Source: Dichetophora obliterata
Lineage: Eukaryota > Arthropoda > Insecta > Diptera > Sciomyzidae
Direction of reading: 5' to 3'
Assembly: GCA_963920525.1 (NCBI GenBank)
Contig: OY986437.1
Coordinates: forward strand, 32,813,563 to 32,877,562
Length of the DNA: 64,000 nucleotides
Positions 1 through 11,432 of the stretch are shown piece after piece. Each line of letters begins with the position of its first letter. The stretch's first letter is position 1. The notes under the pieces were generated by a model. The model saw only the letters and a list, made by a program, of their open reading frames with translations. It did no database searches and was not told where the DNA came from. The translations under genes were made by a program, and so were the position numbers.

Positions 1-23
1 CAATACATCGTATTCGTAACATT

Positions 24-605
24 GCTATTCCACAATCCGAACGCATCAACTTTTGACAGTTGTTTTTCGGATTTTTTCACGAAAGCCTCGACGGATTTGT
101 TTACGACAAAAGAAAACAATTGATTTTTATAGAATTTTTTATAGAATAGGTCGCAAAATAAAATTTAATTATTTTTTGGTAAATATAGGTAAAATATTTT
201 TTTTTAAACCTGTGAATATGTTAGTTGATTGCATTTTAGTTATTAATTGCATTTCCTACATTTCGTAATCCATTTCCAAAGGGTTGATGTAATCTCGCAA
301 TATTCTTCGATGAATTTTCATTGATTCTGTTTGTGAAAAATCTTCCTTTTATTGTGCGAAAATTGCAATTGCAATGAAATCCATTTAAAATCACAGCTAA
401 AACATAAATTGTTGATCAAAAACAGTTCAGTTTTTAAGTTTTTCTTTTTATTTTTTTGTCTGCTGTTAAAATCAGTTGTTTCGAATTCCCGAAAGTAAGT
501 TCGAAAAGGGAAAGTTTCGTTCGGAATTTGGATTAGCAAATTGGTCGTATTCGTAGCATAGCTTTACGTTCGGAATGTCGTTACGACGGATTCTGGAATA
601 GTGCT
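24..605 (-). mobile_element. MITE family A, copy 1 (inverted relative to copy 2)
   Basis: About 580 bp ending in near-inverted repeats (GCTATTCCACAATCCG on the left; the reverse complement of the right end reads AGCACTATTCCAGAATCCG). Reversed, it matches 8698-9240 over most of its length, including the fragment with GATTTCATTGCAATTGCAA. No transposase is visible. Ends like these resemble PIF/Harbinger MITEs, but the target duplication is unclear. Confidence 0.65.
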
Positions 606-839
606 GATTCTCTCTTTTATTCACGTTTAGAACATACACTCCCTCTCATAACTATAGCACACTTTTTAACAATTTTTAATTGCTCATAAAAATTAAATGA
701 ATCACCCTGTAAAAAAACCATTTTTATAGAAAACCTTCTCACTCTCTTCTACTTCTTTTCACAATTTTTTTTCTTGAATTCTGCTGTCTGAAAGGAACAG
801 TTAAAAATAACAAAGTGATTTCATATATGCACCTCTTTT

Positions 840-2060
840 TATAAGCTTTTATTTAACTTGCTTCGTTCGTTTGTATGTATGTATGTATGCATGTCCTCAA
901 AACTTGCAAGCCATTTTTCTACAACTTGTTGGTATCCGATTTAGCTGAAATTTAGCATACATATGTAAGTCCGGTGACAATGCAATATTATGATAAAAAA
1001 AATTGCCACACCCCCTTTTACCGCCCACAAATCAATAAAAATGCTATATCTCTAAAAGTACTGAGCCGATTAAGCTGAAATTTTGGCAGTAAATTTCCTT
1101 CGAGTAGAGGATAATTAATGAAAATTTTTTCCACTCCCCCTTTTACCGCCCACAAATCATTAAAATGCTATATCTCTAAAACTACTGGGCCGATTCAGCT
1201 GAAATTTTGGCAGTAAATTTCTTTCAAGTAGACAATAATTAAGAAAATTTTTGCCACTCCCCCTTTTACTGCCCACAAATCCATAAAAATGCTATATCTC
1301 TAAAACTACTGGGCCGATTCAGCTGAAATTTTGGTTGTAAATTTCCTTCGAGTAGAGGATAATTAAGAAAAAAATTTGCCACTCCCCTTTTTACCGCCCA
1401 CAAATCAATAAAAATGCTATATCTCAAAAGTACTGGGCCGATACAGCTGAAATTTTGGCAGTCAATTTCCTTCGAGTAGAGGATAATTAAGGAAAATTGT
1501 TGCCACTCCCCCTTTTACCGCCTACAAATCCATAAAATTGCTATATCTCTAAAACTACCGGGCTGATTCAGCTGAAATTTAAACAGTAGTTTCATCAAAT
1601 AAAGCATGAGACTTATGAAAACATTTGGCCACTCCCTCTTTTACCGCCTACAAATCAATAAAAATGCTATATCTCCAAAACTATGGGGCTGATTCAGCTA
1701 AAATTTTGGCAGTTAATTTCCTTCAAGTAGAGAATGGTTCAGAAAAAACGGTGCCACACCCCCTTTTACCGCCCACAAATAAATAAAAATCCTATGTCTT
1801 CAAAAGTATGGGTCTGTTTATAAGCTGATTATAACTTGCTTCGTTCGTATATATGTATGTTTGTATGTATGCATGTATGTCCGTCAAAATTTGCAAACCA
1901 TTTTTCGCAATTTTGCAAACTTGTTGGTATCCGATTAAGCTGAAATTTAACATACATATGCAGATCCGGTGACAAGGCAATATTTTAATAAAATTTTATG
2001 CCAGACCCCCTTTTACCGCCCAAAAATCAATAAAAATGCTATATCTCCAGAAGTTTTGAA
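840..2060 (+). repeat. Tandem repeat of about 124 bp with two leader copies
   Basis: About seven units share a core with ttttaccgcccacaaatc, aaaatgctatatctct and gccgattcagctgaaattt, spaced about 120-127 bp between 980 and 1815. A leader with cttgcttcgttcg and a tgtatgtatg tract occurs at about 855 and again at about 1830, so a larger unit of about 975 bp is also repeated. One stray monomer lies at 41910-42020. Confidence 0.85.
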
Positions 2061-2224
2061 AATAAAAGATATTAATAATAAACTTTTAAGACTAAAAAGT
2101 AAAAAATAAATAAAAAGTAAAAATTTTTTTTAAAAATAACCTTTTATTTAAAAAAGACGTGAACTAAAAAGAAAAAAATAAGTTTAAGTGACATTTGTCA
2201 TATATGTATATAGTAGGTATATTC

Positions 2225-2602
2225 TAAGTGCAGAAGAACCCCTCTCTTGGTTTCTCGTCATCATAGTATAAGCGTACGTAAATTGGTACATTCTAAGGAC
2301 TTATATAAATTTAGAATTTTTCAAATACATTTATATTTTAAGGCTTAAGGCACTGATATTGGGTAGTAAACCTGTATAATGGATCGCAGTTTATATACAG
2401 GTATGCCTACTAAAAGATTCAATGCCACTGATAATGTGTAGTAAACCTGCAAAACGGATCGCGGACATCGGTGCCTCAAGCTTTTAAATATAAATGTATT
2501 TGAAAAATTATAAATTTATATAAGTCCTTAGAATTTACTTATTTACGTACGCTTATACTATGATGACATGTAACCAAGAGAGGGGTTCTTCTAGCACCTT
2601 AA
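2225..2602. mobile_element. Foldback element, 378 bp
   Basis: The arms are about 110-130 bp each. The left arm has gaagaacccctctcttgg and atcatagtataagcgtacg, and the right arm has their reverse complements (ccaagagaggggttcttc). The middle holds two direct copies of gtagtaaacctg. No coding sequence. Confidence 0.8.
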
Positions 2603-2948
2603 GCATACTTAAGTAATTTTAGTGTAAGTTACACCTTCGTTAGCTGAATACACTCAAATATTCTGTCTTCCATCCATTCAACTGGGTTTTTTATTACATT
2701 TTCTTTAATAGCTTCCCAAACATGAAAAATTGCATTTCTTAGTTCTGGAACTGAGTTGTACTGGCGGTCTTCTGCAAAAATTTTTCTTGTTAATATGCCC
2801 TAGATATTTTCTATCGGGTTAAGATCAGGTGAGCAGGCTGGCCATTCCAGAATCGAGATATTATTGGCTTGATGCCATTGCATTGTTTCTCTGTTGGAGT
2901 GTATAGAAACATTATCTTGTTGCAATGTGTAGTTTCTTTCAACATTCT

Positions 2949-3578
2949 CAGCCCTATTGCGAGTGTCGATTGGCAGTCGATAAACGTCTATTAAGCGATT
3001 ATCGATTAGCGATGCTGTTGTGAGTGTCGTTTTCTCGACTATGAATAGCTTTTTGATCGACCATTTGCCGATAGCTATTTTTTTAATCGATGGTTGCGTG
3101 TTTTGGCTCAAAATATATGGAATGGAGAAGTAAGTTGATTGCGTTGGAAGTCGAAAAAAAAAACAATAAAGATGAAAATAATTTCAGAGCAAAGGTTGTA
3201 AGCAACAAAAAACAGCCTCCACCACCCTTGCCAATTCCCCTAAACTAGAAGCTTCAACAGCATCCTCCTCGTCATCACTAAACCACAAGTCAACTGAATT
3301 CATTTTACGATTCTTTATTTTTTCTATTTTTTATAAATTTTGCGACAATTAAAATTAAAACTTTTATTTGGAAATAACATTTGCTGTAAATCACGCTGAA
3401 AATAAGCAAAATGTCAAACAGCTATTTTAAATAGAATAAGCAATTGTTTTAAATAGAATAAGCAATTCACAATAGTGTACATTTTTGTCGATAAGGTTAC
3501 ACACTACCAAAACGAAATTAAATCGACGCATTCGACTGCATTCTATTCTTCCGCCTATCGACACTCGCAATAGGGCTG
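2949..3578. mobile_element. MITE of 630 bp inside the Tc1 transposase
   Basis: Terminal inverted repeats CAGCCCTATTGCGAGTGTCG at both ends, flanked by TCT on each side (2946-2948 and 3579-3581), a 3-bp target duplication. Removing the element and one TCT brings the two Tc1 transposase pieces back into one frame (FLRQ then NVERNYTLQQDN), so it inserted into a then-open frame. Rich in atcgat-type motifs, no transposase. Confidence 0.82.
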
Positions 3579-4103
3579 TCTGCCTCAAAAATAGAAGTAG
3601 AGTGCATTGAAGCACCTTGGTGTAATCCATGCTCTTCATTTTTGATGAAACAACCTGCAGCTCCAACCTCTGAGAAAAATATTGTGGTTCTTTTCTTACG
3701 TCATGCCAATATTGTCTGTAACCACCAGGGCCATCTTGATTCCATTTTTTCTCATCAGAAAAAATAATCTATAGAACAAAAATTATTCAGAATATGACAA
3801 AGAGTTATTTATGTACTGTCAATACCTGAGACCAGTTTGTTTGCATATTTCGCTTAGCGAAATCAAACCGGAAAACTTTATGACGCTTAAGTAATCTGTG
3901 TGCTGTTTTCATTGTTTTGTCGACAGATTTTTTCGGTGCATCATTCAGATTTCTCTAAACCGTTGATTTAGAAATTTTTGTTCTTATAAGAACAAAATTT
4001 TAAGCCAACATGCTAAAATTCTTCGAGATTCGCGGGTTCGAAAGTTTTTTTTGGGCCACCTCATCTTGCACTATCGTATTCTTCCAGATTTGAGAGGATA
4101 TTA

Positions 4104-5390
4104 TTGGGGGTTGGAATTAATTTTAAAGGTTTTTTTTTCTGTTTTTGAGCATTTATTTAGAAACAACGGTACAATGTATATTATTCAAAGTATTGTCCAT
4201 CGTTAGCTACAACATTTTCCCATCTTTCTGGCAGCATATGGATTCCGCGCCGGAAGAACGATTCGTCTTTTGAGGCAATCCACGAATCGACCCATTTTTT
4301 GGTATCCTCGTAAGAAGTGAAGCGCTGCTCAGCCAAGCCATGCGTCATCGATCTGAATAGGTGGTAGTCGGAAGGGGCTATGTCTGGGCTATAAGGCGGG
4401 TGGGGTAGCACATCCCAATTCAGCGCTTCCAACGTTTCCTTGACGGTTCTTGCAACATGTGGCCGTGCGTTGTCATGTTGAATAACCACTTTGTCGTGTC
4501 TTTTGGCATATTCCGGCCGTTTAACCTTTAATACTCGGCTCAATTGCATCAATTGTTGTTGGTATCGTTCCCCAGTGATGGTTTCGTTAGGTTTTAGCAG
4601 CTCATAGTACACGACACCCTTCTGATCCCACCAAATACACAGCATAAGCTTGGCGCCATGAATATTCGGCTTGGTCCTCGATGTTGATGCATGGCCGGGT
4701 GGTCCCCACGATTTTTTTCGCTTAGGATTATCGTAATGGATCCACTTTTCATCGCCAGTGACAATACGATGCAAAAAACTCTTCCTTTTATGCCGTTGAA
4801 GCAGTTGTTCGCACATGCAAAATCGCCGTTCAACGTCTCTCGGCTTCAACTGGTACGGCACCCAATTTCCTTGCTTTTGAATCATTCCCATGGCCTTCAA
4901 GCGTTTGCCGACCGTTGATAAGTCGACTCCCAATGATTCTGACAAGTCTTGAAGGGTTTGACACGGGTCTTCATCGAGCAAAGCCTCCAATTCCTCATCT
5001 TCAAACTTTTTCGGCTGGCCCGGACGCTCTTTGTCTTCCGTATCAAAATCACCACTTTTAAACCGACGGAACCAGTACTCACAAGTAGAAATCGATGGAG
5101 CATAGTCCCCGTAAGCCTCAGTAAGCGTGCGTTGTGCTTCAACCGCTTTTTTCTTCAAATGGAAGCACAAAAGTAAACCTTCCCGCAAATTGCGTTTTGT
5201 TGGAACGAAAGTCGACATGTTCACAGAGAAAAAAATATATGTTGTTTACACTTCAGTGGAATGACACATACTGAAAAATGAAGCTTAGACAATGTGCTTT
5301 GAAATGAATATAGTCACAGGTGTGCCCGATGCGATCTATTGATAGTTACGCCATCTCTTAGAAAACCTTTAAAACTAATTCCAACCCCAA
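4104..5390 (-). mobile_element. Complete mariner element (1287 bp)
   Basis: Inverted ends TTGGGG(G)TTGGAATTA(G/A) extend about 29 bp and are flanked by TA at 4102-4103 and 5391-5392, the mariner target. The size and a single uninterrupted transposase frame are canonical. It lies within the Tc1-like element and is therefore younger than it. Confidence 0.96.
4181..5224 (-). CDS. Mariner transposase, apparently intact (347 aa)
   Basis: Cut-and-paste transposase of the mariner family. The N-terminal half has paired helix-turn-helix regions (ARPSIST-like segment APSISTCEYWFRRFKSGDFD, then QTLQDLSESLGVDLSTVGKR). The catalytic core has TGDEKWIHYDN (first Asp), QHDNARPH (second) and YSPDIAPSDYHLF (third), with exactly 34 residues between the second and third Asp: DD34D. 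The linker WVPYQL corresponds to the WVPHEL motif of the family. Length matches full mariner transposases (about 345). A start at residue 3 (MSTF) is also possible. No stop or frameshift is seen, so activity is possible. Subfamily not settled. Confidence 0.95.
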   Translation of the reverse strand: MNMSTFVPTKRNLREGLLLCFHLKKKAVEAQRTLTEAYGDYAPSISTCEYWFRRFKSGDFDTEDKERPGQPKKFEDEELEALLDEDPCQTLQDLSESLGVDLSTVGKRLKAMGMIQKQGNWVPYQLKPRDVERRFCMCEQLLQRHKRKSFLHRIVTGDEKWIHYDNPKRKKSWGPPGHASTSRTKPNIHGAKLMLCIWWDQKGVVYYELLKPNETITGERYQQQLMQLSRVLKVKRPEYAKRHDKVVIQHDNARPHVARTVKETLEALNWDVLPHPPYSPDIAPSDYHLFRSMTHGLAEQRFTSYEDTKKWVDSWIASKDESFFRRGIHMLPERWENVVANDGQYFE

Positions 5391-5695
5391 TATAAATAAC
5401 TTTCCTACTTCAGCTTAATTTCCTTGAAATATCGCTAATTTTCAGGCCTGCTTCATTAAATCCAAGCATTTTCCCTATTTCTAATTCTGACAACTTCTTA
5501 CCTCGAGCCATTTTACTTTCTTATTTGTTTTTTAACTTTGAAAAACAGTGAAAACTCTAAAAAGTTGTGAAAAAAAGCAGAAGAGAGTAAGAAAATGTTC
5601 TTTTAAATTAGTTTTTTTACAGGGTATTTTAATTAATTTCCATGGTCAGTTAAAATAATATTTTAAAATGTGCTATAGTTATGAGACGCAGTGTA

Positions 5696-5905
5696 GTAGA
5701 ACTAGACAAGGTAGTGTTAGGGCGAGATCCGGTGACCGAAACTGTCAAAAGGAAGTTGACAGCTCATACAAAATCTGCAACCGATGAGAATGCGATAAAA
5801 AAGCAAAAATAGGCAAGAACAGCAAAGTGGTTGAATTTGGCAGGTATGGTCACTGAGAAAGAGAGCACATTCAGCCCTAACACTACCTCGTCTAGTTTTA
5901 CCGTG
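5696..5905. mobile_element. MITE family B, copy 1 (about 210 bp)
   Basis: Inverted ends contain AACTAGACAAGGTAGTGTTA followed by GGGC. It starts within a few bases of the Tc1 right end. It closely matches 15398-15612, including the internal block gagaaagagagcacattcag-like sequence. No coding capacity. Confidence 0.8.
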
Positions 5906-6745
5906 GTTTAGAATATCTTCTTTTTTTTCGGGAGAAACTCCCAATTTCGAAGTTCGTTTAGAATTGGAATGATGGGAGAAGAGAAAAACTACCGGGGAGG
6001 TTTTGTTAAGAACAAGTGAACAGGGAACAGAAAAAAAGTGAACACTAAAAACTGTCAACAAATTATGTAAAATGCATCTTTCGATCATGAATTGTTTTGA
6101 CAAATATTTTTAGTGACAATTCAATCCGATATGTTTGGACAAGTTTTGTTTTAAGTTGAGATACAAAACTTTCCTTTAATCTATGGTATATTTATATATG
6201 AAATATTTTATTTATTCGATGATGTACTATAATTCCAGTCTTCAATAAAAAAATGTACATTTTTGGGTCCAAGTCTCATTATTTTCATAGAAATTGCCGT
6301 ATCTACACAAATTTTAGGTATCATTCCAGAATACGACGCAGTATCTACATAAACGGTTGCCGCATTTTTTCTTTGTTTTTGTTTATTTTTCATATAGTCA
6401 ATTTTAACTGTCATATAAAATTGAAAAAATTCATTAATAATTATACTTAAACAATATACGTTCGCTTCAATCAAAATAATATAGATCCCCTTTATCGATA
6501 AAATGGTTTTGAAGACTCTTTGAATAAAAATAAAGCAAAGTTCTTTTTTTTTTATAAATGTGTTAAATATTTAGATACACGTTTTTCAATGTTTTCAGCT
6601 GCCTTAATTTGGAGAACAAACAAACAAAAAGTGGCAACTACCAGGTTGTTCAATAAGTTTCTAGAATCACACATAGATGGTGATAGTAAGAATGATACTA
6701 CTTTCTGTGTAAAGTGCTATAAGTGCAAAGTAGACGTGTTACACT
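5906..6745. other. Spacer, AT-rich
   Basis: No gene or repeat structure recognised. Short open frames here lack family motifs. Confidence 0.6.
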
Positions 6746-7020
6746 AGGGGTATTCACGATTCAGTGCACTTACCTGTGCAGTTGAGGACTTGTGCACTTT
6801 ACAAAAACAAATTGTACGTACGTCAAAAATCTGCACAAATGCTTTTCTACTTTTACCTTCAACTTCAAGACTTGAGCAGTTGTGCACTTGTGTGCATTGA
6901 AAAATGTTGACAGCTTTGAAATGGTGATGGTGGTGTGATCACGAAAACCTAACTGCACAACTGCTCAAGTATTCAAGTCCTCAACTGCACAAGCAAGTGC
7001 ACTGAATCGTGAATACCCTT
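6746..7020. mobile_element. Foldback MITE with AGGGGTATTCACG ends
   Basis: Left AGGGGTATTCACGATTCAGT and right reverse complement AAGGGTATTCACGATTCAGT. The pairing continues through gcagttgaggacttg on both arms. Flanked by ACT on both sides (6743-6745, 7021-7023), a 3-bp duplication. About 275 bp, no transposase. Confidence 0.8.
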
Positions 7021-7034
7021 ACTGTTTTTTCAAT

Positions 7035-7193
7035 ATGGGAAAAATCAAGAATCGTGCAGTGATTGAATTTTTATTGTTGAAAGGTGTACAACCCAAAGAA
7101 ATTCATGCACAATTATTTGAAGAATATGAAGGACTCGCAACAGTGGTTGCAACTGGGTTGAAAAAAATAAAATTAGAACTTTCTTTGTTGTAA
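7035..7193 (+). pseudogene. Mariner-like transposase N-terminal fragment
   Basis: Frame from ATG reads MGKIKNRAVIEFLLLKGVQP and KEIHAQLFEEYEG before drifting and ending at TAA. This matches the helix-turn-helix start of mariner/maT-type transposases (KNRAVIEFL.KEG..PKEIHERL). The catalytic part is absent. Confidence 0.7.
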
Positions 7194-7199
7194 AACGAC

Positions 7200-8270
7200 C
7201 TTAATGTGAAAAAAATAAATAAAAAACATAGCTTTAATGTTTAAGTTGCTATAAATTATTCCATGGTTAAAAATACCCAAAATAGGCCCGTTGACAGATA
7301 TTAGTAACCTAATTAAAAAACTTTAAAAAACCGTTTCAAATAAGTTCCTATCTGTCATACTTTTTAAGTAATTGCATTAAAACTGATGACACCTATGAAT
7401 ACCATTTTTTGCTATACTTTCGCTTATAGTTCGATAGTCATACAATTTTTTTCTTGTCTTGGCCCAAGGAATCAACCAGCGCCAGATTAAAACGTTGATC
7501 TGGGACGTCCTGTATATATTAAGGTGAAGTTCACGGTATCTTCTCATCAAATAATCAAAAAATACAAAATATATACACCCTTATTATGAGTTGCTTTCGA
7601 TGTTCGATTTTCGCTGGTTATCGAATGTCAAATTTCTGTTATAAGCAGTGCAACCCTGTCGAAATTTTCGATGTGTTTCGAATTTTCAATCGAATAGAAT
7701 TTTGATACGGTTTTTTTAAATTAAATTTGTTAAAAATGCAATTATGTTGTGATTGCTTTTTGACGACAAAACCTTATTTTTAACTGTTTTTGTTAATTGA
7801 AATTGTATCGTTCTTTGGAAAATGCAATTTTCTTTTAGAACATCTAAAACCTCTGAGTACACCACAGATGCTGTTCAAGTCTAAGCGTATTCTCATTCCC
7901 AATGCTTAGTTGGTATGATCCCTGAGCACAAAATCGCAGAACTGTTGCCAATTTTAATATGCTTGGAATTGATTTTTTCATGCTTTGCAAATTACTTTAG
8001 CAGTTGGTCTGTAGTGATCATCAAGTCCACAAATGACTCTTTGGAAAGTCAGAAGTTCTGTAGTAATCTGTAAACAAGTTTTCTGAATAATGAAGGTGTC
8101 AAAATTTTTTTGATAGACTGCGCTTACTTGCTGAAACTAATTTCCAAGGGGTTGTAAGCGCCGCTTAATCGTTTTCTACTTCTGGCCAGTTCCATCATGC
8201 TTTCATCCTCTTATGTCGAATCGTCGAACCAAAATTTCGTCAAAGTCATAACTATTTTCCTCTTATTTTA
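7200..8270. other. AT-rich spacer
   Basis: No gene, RNA or clear repeat boundary seen. Confidence 0.55.
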
Positions 8271-8690
8271 TACCCTCACGCATATACAAATGCGGAAGGG
8301 GTATATTAACTTTGTCACTCCGCCTGTAACGCACAGAAAGAGGCGTGGCAGGTATAGAAACCTATATATGTATATTCTTGATCAGCATCTACTCCTGAGT
8401 TGATTTGGCCATGTCCGTCTGTCCTGTCCATCTGTGATGACGGTAACAGCCGTAACTTTAGAGCAATCGTGACGAAATTCAAAACATAAACTTTCTATTT
8501 AAACTTGATCTGTACAAGTTCGAAAATGAGTCAAATCGGATGAAAATCATGCCTACCTCCCATACAAAGTGACTTTACCAAAACGGTTAAATCTCTTTGA
8601 ATTCTACAAAAATTCATTTAATGACTTTAAATTATCTTTTGCCCTTTAAATATGAAATTTATAAAAACCACTGCTACCTAACATACAAAG
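8270..8690 (+). repeat. Dispersed dipteran repeat with TATACCCTCACG start
   Basis: Begins tataccctcacgcatataca, with aaggggtatattaactttgt, attcttgatcagcatctact and ggccatgtccgtctgtcctg. I know this combination from repetitive DNA in many fly genomes. The end shares cctcccatacaaagtgac with the tandem repeat at 24123-24470. Confidence 0.6.
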
Positions 8691-8697
8691 TGACTAT

Positions 8698-9240
8698 CAG
8701 CCCTATTCCAGAATCCGTCGTAATGAATATCCGAACGTAAAGCTACGCTACGAATACGACAAATTTGCTAATCTTACTTACTTTCGGGAGTTCGAAAACA
8801 AGTGGTTTCAACAACAGACAAATAAATAAAAAGAAAAATTTAAAAACTGAAGTGTTTTTGATCAAAATTGTATTTTTTAGCTGTGATTTTTAATGGATTT
8901 CATTGCAATTGCAACTTTCGCACAATAAAAGGAAGATTTCTCACAAACAGAATCATTGAAAATTCATCGAATAATATTGCGAGATTACATCAACTCTTTG
9001 GAAATGGATTACGAAACGTAGGAAATGCACTAAATAAATTTCAACTAACATATTCACAGTTTTAAATAATAATAATTTAACTTTATTAACCAAAAATTAA
9101 TTATAAGTTTTATTTTACGACCTAATTCTATAAAAAATTAATTGTTTTCTTTTGTCGTAAACAAATCCGTCGAGTCAAGGCTTTTGTGAAAAGATCCGAA
9201 AAACAGCTGTCAAAAGTTGATATGTTCGGAATGTGTGTAG
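8698..9240 (+). mobile_element. MITE family A, copy 2
   Basis: Begins CAGCCCTATTCCAGAATCCG and matches the reverse complement of 24-605. The right terminal repeat is eroded (tgttcggaatgtgtg). Confidence 0.65.
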
Positions 9241-9245
9241 TTGCA

Positions 9246-9845
9246 ATCAGAGACCTTTTTAAATTTGTACATCAGATTCTGCCAGCACATACATAGTATA
9301 AACCAAAAAACACATTTTTAGGGTCCACCCTAGTGTCCACATAAAACATAAAATAAATAAAGACCAGGTACCAAAAATAACGATTATTTTTGAGTTTTCA
9401 GATTAAAAGATCATGCATAAAAAGTTGTAATGCACTTTTAAACATAACGATGTGATGCTAGAGATTCTAGAGATTCCATTTTTTAAATCCTTTTTTCATC
9501 GTAATTTTTAAGAAAAAAATCACTTTAAACCAATTATTTTTGATTTATCCAAAAATCATTTTTATTTCTAATCGAAAAATATAAATAAAAAAATAATTTT
9601 TATGAAATGATTGTTTGATAACAAAAATCGGTTTTTGCGACCAATGATAAAATGTAAATACCTATTAAAACTACTAAATCGAAATAACTAACCAAATTAA
9701 AAAGAGATATTACTATAGAATAATTACTATGAATAGTGATATAATTTTATAAATTGAAATGTAAAATACGTTATTATTTCTATTTTATAATTTTAGTCTT
9801 TTCACAATAAATGTTTTAAATTGCGCCAATTTTTTTTTTATTTTC
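9246..9845. other. Very AT-rich spacer
   Basis: Poly-A/T-rich, no features recognised. Confidence 0.55.
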
Positions 9846-9850
9846 CATAC

Positions 9851-10840
9851 ATGGGCACACTGCAGTAAATATTTACTGCATTACTAGAAGCAGTAATCAG
9901 TAAACTTTTACTGATAATGAAATTCAATCTGCATTACCAGTAAATTTTTACTGATTACTGGAGAAAATTGCAGTAAAAATAAATTTTTACTGATTACTGG
10001 GAAAAAATTGCAGTACAAATAAATTTTTACTGATAATGAAATTCAATTTGCATTACCAGTAAATTTTTACTGATTACTGGCAAAAATTGCAGTAAAAATA
10101 AATTTTTACTGATAATGAAATTTAATTTGCATTACCAGTAAATTTTTACTGATTATTGAAAAAATTTGCAGTAAAAATAAATTTTTACTGATTACTGAAA
10201 AAAATTGCAGTAAAAATAAATTTTTACTGCTTACTGAATAAAATTGCAAAAATAAATTTTTACTGCAATATTTTCAGTAATCAGTAAAAATTTATTTTTA
10301 CTGCAATTTTTTTTAGTAATGCAGTAAAAATTAATTTTTACTGATTACTGAACAAAATTGCAAAAATAAATTTTTACTGCAATTTTTTCAGTAATCAGTA
10401 AAAATTTATTTTTACTGCAATTTTTTTCAGTAATCAGTAAAAATTTATTTTTACTGCAATTTTTTTCAGTAATCAGTAAAAATTTATTTTTACTGCAATT
10501 TTTTTCAGTAATCAGTAAAAATTTATTTTTTCTGCAAATTTTTTCAGTAATCAGTAAAAATTTACTGGTAATGCAAATTAAATTTCATTATCAGTAAAAA
10601 TTTATTTTTACTGCAATTTTTTCCAGTAATCAGTAAAAAATTACTGGTAATGCAAATTGAATTTCACTTTCAGTAAAAATTTATTTGTACTGCAATTTTT
10701 TCCCAGTAATCAGTAAAAATTTATTTTTACTGCAATTTTTTTCAGTAATCAGTAAAATTTTACTGGTAATGCAAATTGAATTTCATTATCAGTTAAAATT
10801 TATTTTTACTGCACTTTTACTGGTACTGCAAAGTGCCCAT
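9851..10840. repeat. Giant palindrome built from cagtaaaaataaatttttac repeats
   Basis: Ends ATGGGCAC/GTGCCCAT. The left half holds many tandem units of about 40-90 bp containing cagtaaaaataaatttttac and tgattactg. The right half holds the same units in reverse complement, with the switch around 10265-10300. The similarity of the outer flanks (catac/catag) suggests the arms extend a few bases further. No transposase. Confidence 0.88.
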
Positions 10841-10922
10841 CTATGTTATTTTCAAATGTGCACTGTCACCTAGAATAGAATATCTAAAGATTTAAGTTTC
10901 CCATCTATATATAAGCATAATG

Positions 10923-11430
10923 TCGTGTTACCAACTCCCAAAAATATTTATCCCTAAAGCTTTAGTCAAAATTCTCTAAAATCTCTACAACTACTTGGAA
11001 ATCCCCCCAAAACAAAAAAAAAAGATCAGTTAATATTTTGTTATAATCTTTAGTTATGATTTAATATTTATAAAAAAATTCGACTTCTTGGGTTTTTATT
11101 CAAAACAAGGTGAACGCGATTTTAAATTTTTGTTGTAAAAATCAAACACTTGAGTTGTCAAACCATACAAAATCACCTGTTTTTTTCTGACTCTTTCACT
11201 TTTCCGTCTCTTTCACTCATTCACAAGTTTTACAACTTTAGCAAAATATTAAGACGTCACGTTCACCATGTTAACGAGCAGGGAATGAAAAAGAGAAAAA
11301 ATTTACTTCGAAGTAAATTGAATTATCCAATGCTAAAGAATATCAGAAGGTCCCTAAAAAACTCCTAAAAAATCCTATTCCACTGTTTTCCCCCTAAATT
11401 TAGGGGAAAACCCCTAAGTTGGGAACACTG
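10923..11430. mobile_element. Non-autonomous hAT element (508 bp)
   Basis: Ends TCGTGTTACCAACT and, from the right, CAGTGTTCCCAACT. Flanking 8-mers are GCATAATG (10915-10922) and GCATAGTG (11431-11438), a one-mismatch 8-bp target duplication, the hAT signature. Inside, 11106-11270 has its own inverted ends (CAAGGTGAACG and CATGGTGAACG), probably a second nested MITE. Confidence 0.78.
11106..11270. mobile_element. Small MITE nested in the hAT element
   Basis: Inverted ends CA(A/T)GGTGAACG(C/T)G about 165 bp apart. Target duplication not resolved. Confidence 0.4.
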
Positions 11431-11432
11431 GC

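Larger units (their letters stand above)
637..5693 (-). mobile_element. Tc1-like element, broken and heavily nested
   Basis: Both ends carry CACT(C/G)C(C/G)TCTCATAACTATAGCACA as inverted repeats, each preceded by TA. Similarity of about 190 bp behind the tips (637-830 versus 5500-5693) suggests the long terminal repeats seen in some Tc1 elements. Transposase pieces lie on the - strand: the start MARGKKLSELEIGKM at about 5512-5460, a middle piece with IIFSDEKKWNQDGPGG near 3770-3660, and the C-terminal DDE part (LQQDNVSIHSN, PACSPDLNPIENI) at about 2960-2640. A TAG replaces the expected Trp after PIENI near 2803. Inserted in it are a mariner (4104-5390), a MITE (2949-3578), a tandem repeat (840-2060) and a foldback (2225-2602). 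Confidence 0.85.

Noticed and set aside
53..268. 71-codon open frame at the left end
   Set aside because: Lies within MITE family A, whose other copy does not keep this frame; composition is that of AT-rich noncoding DNA.
980..1815. CRISPR-like array
   Set aside because: The units are contiguous 124-bp tandem repeats without unique spacers, in a eukaryotic genome.
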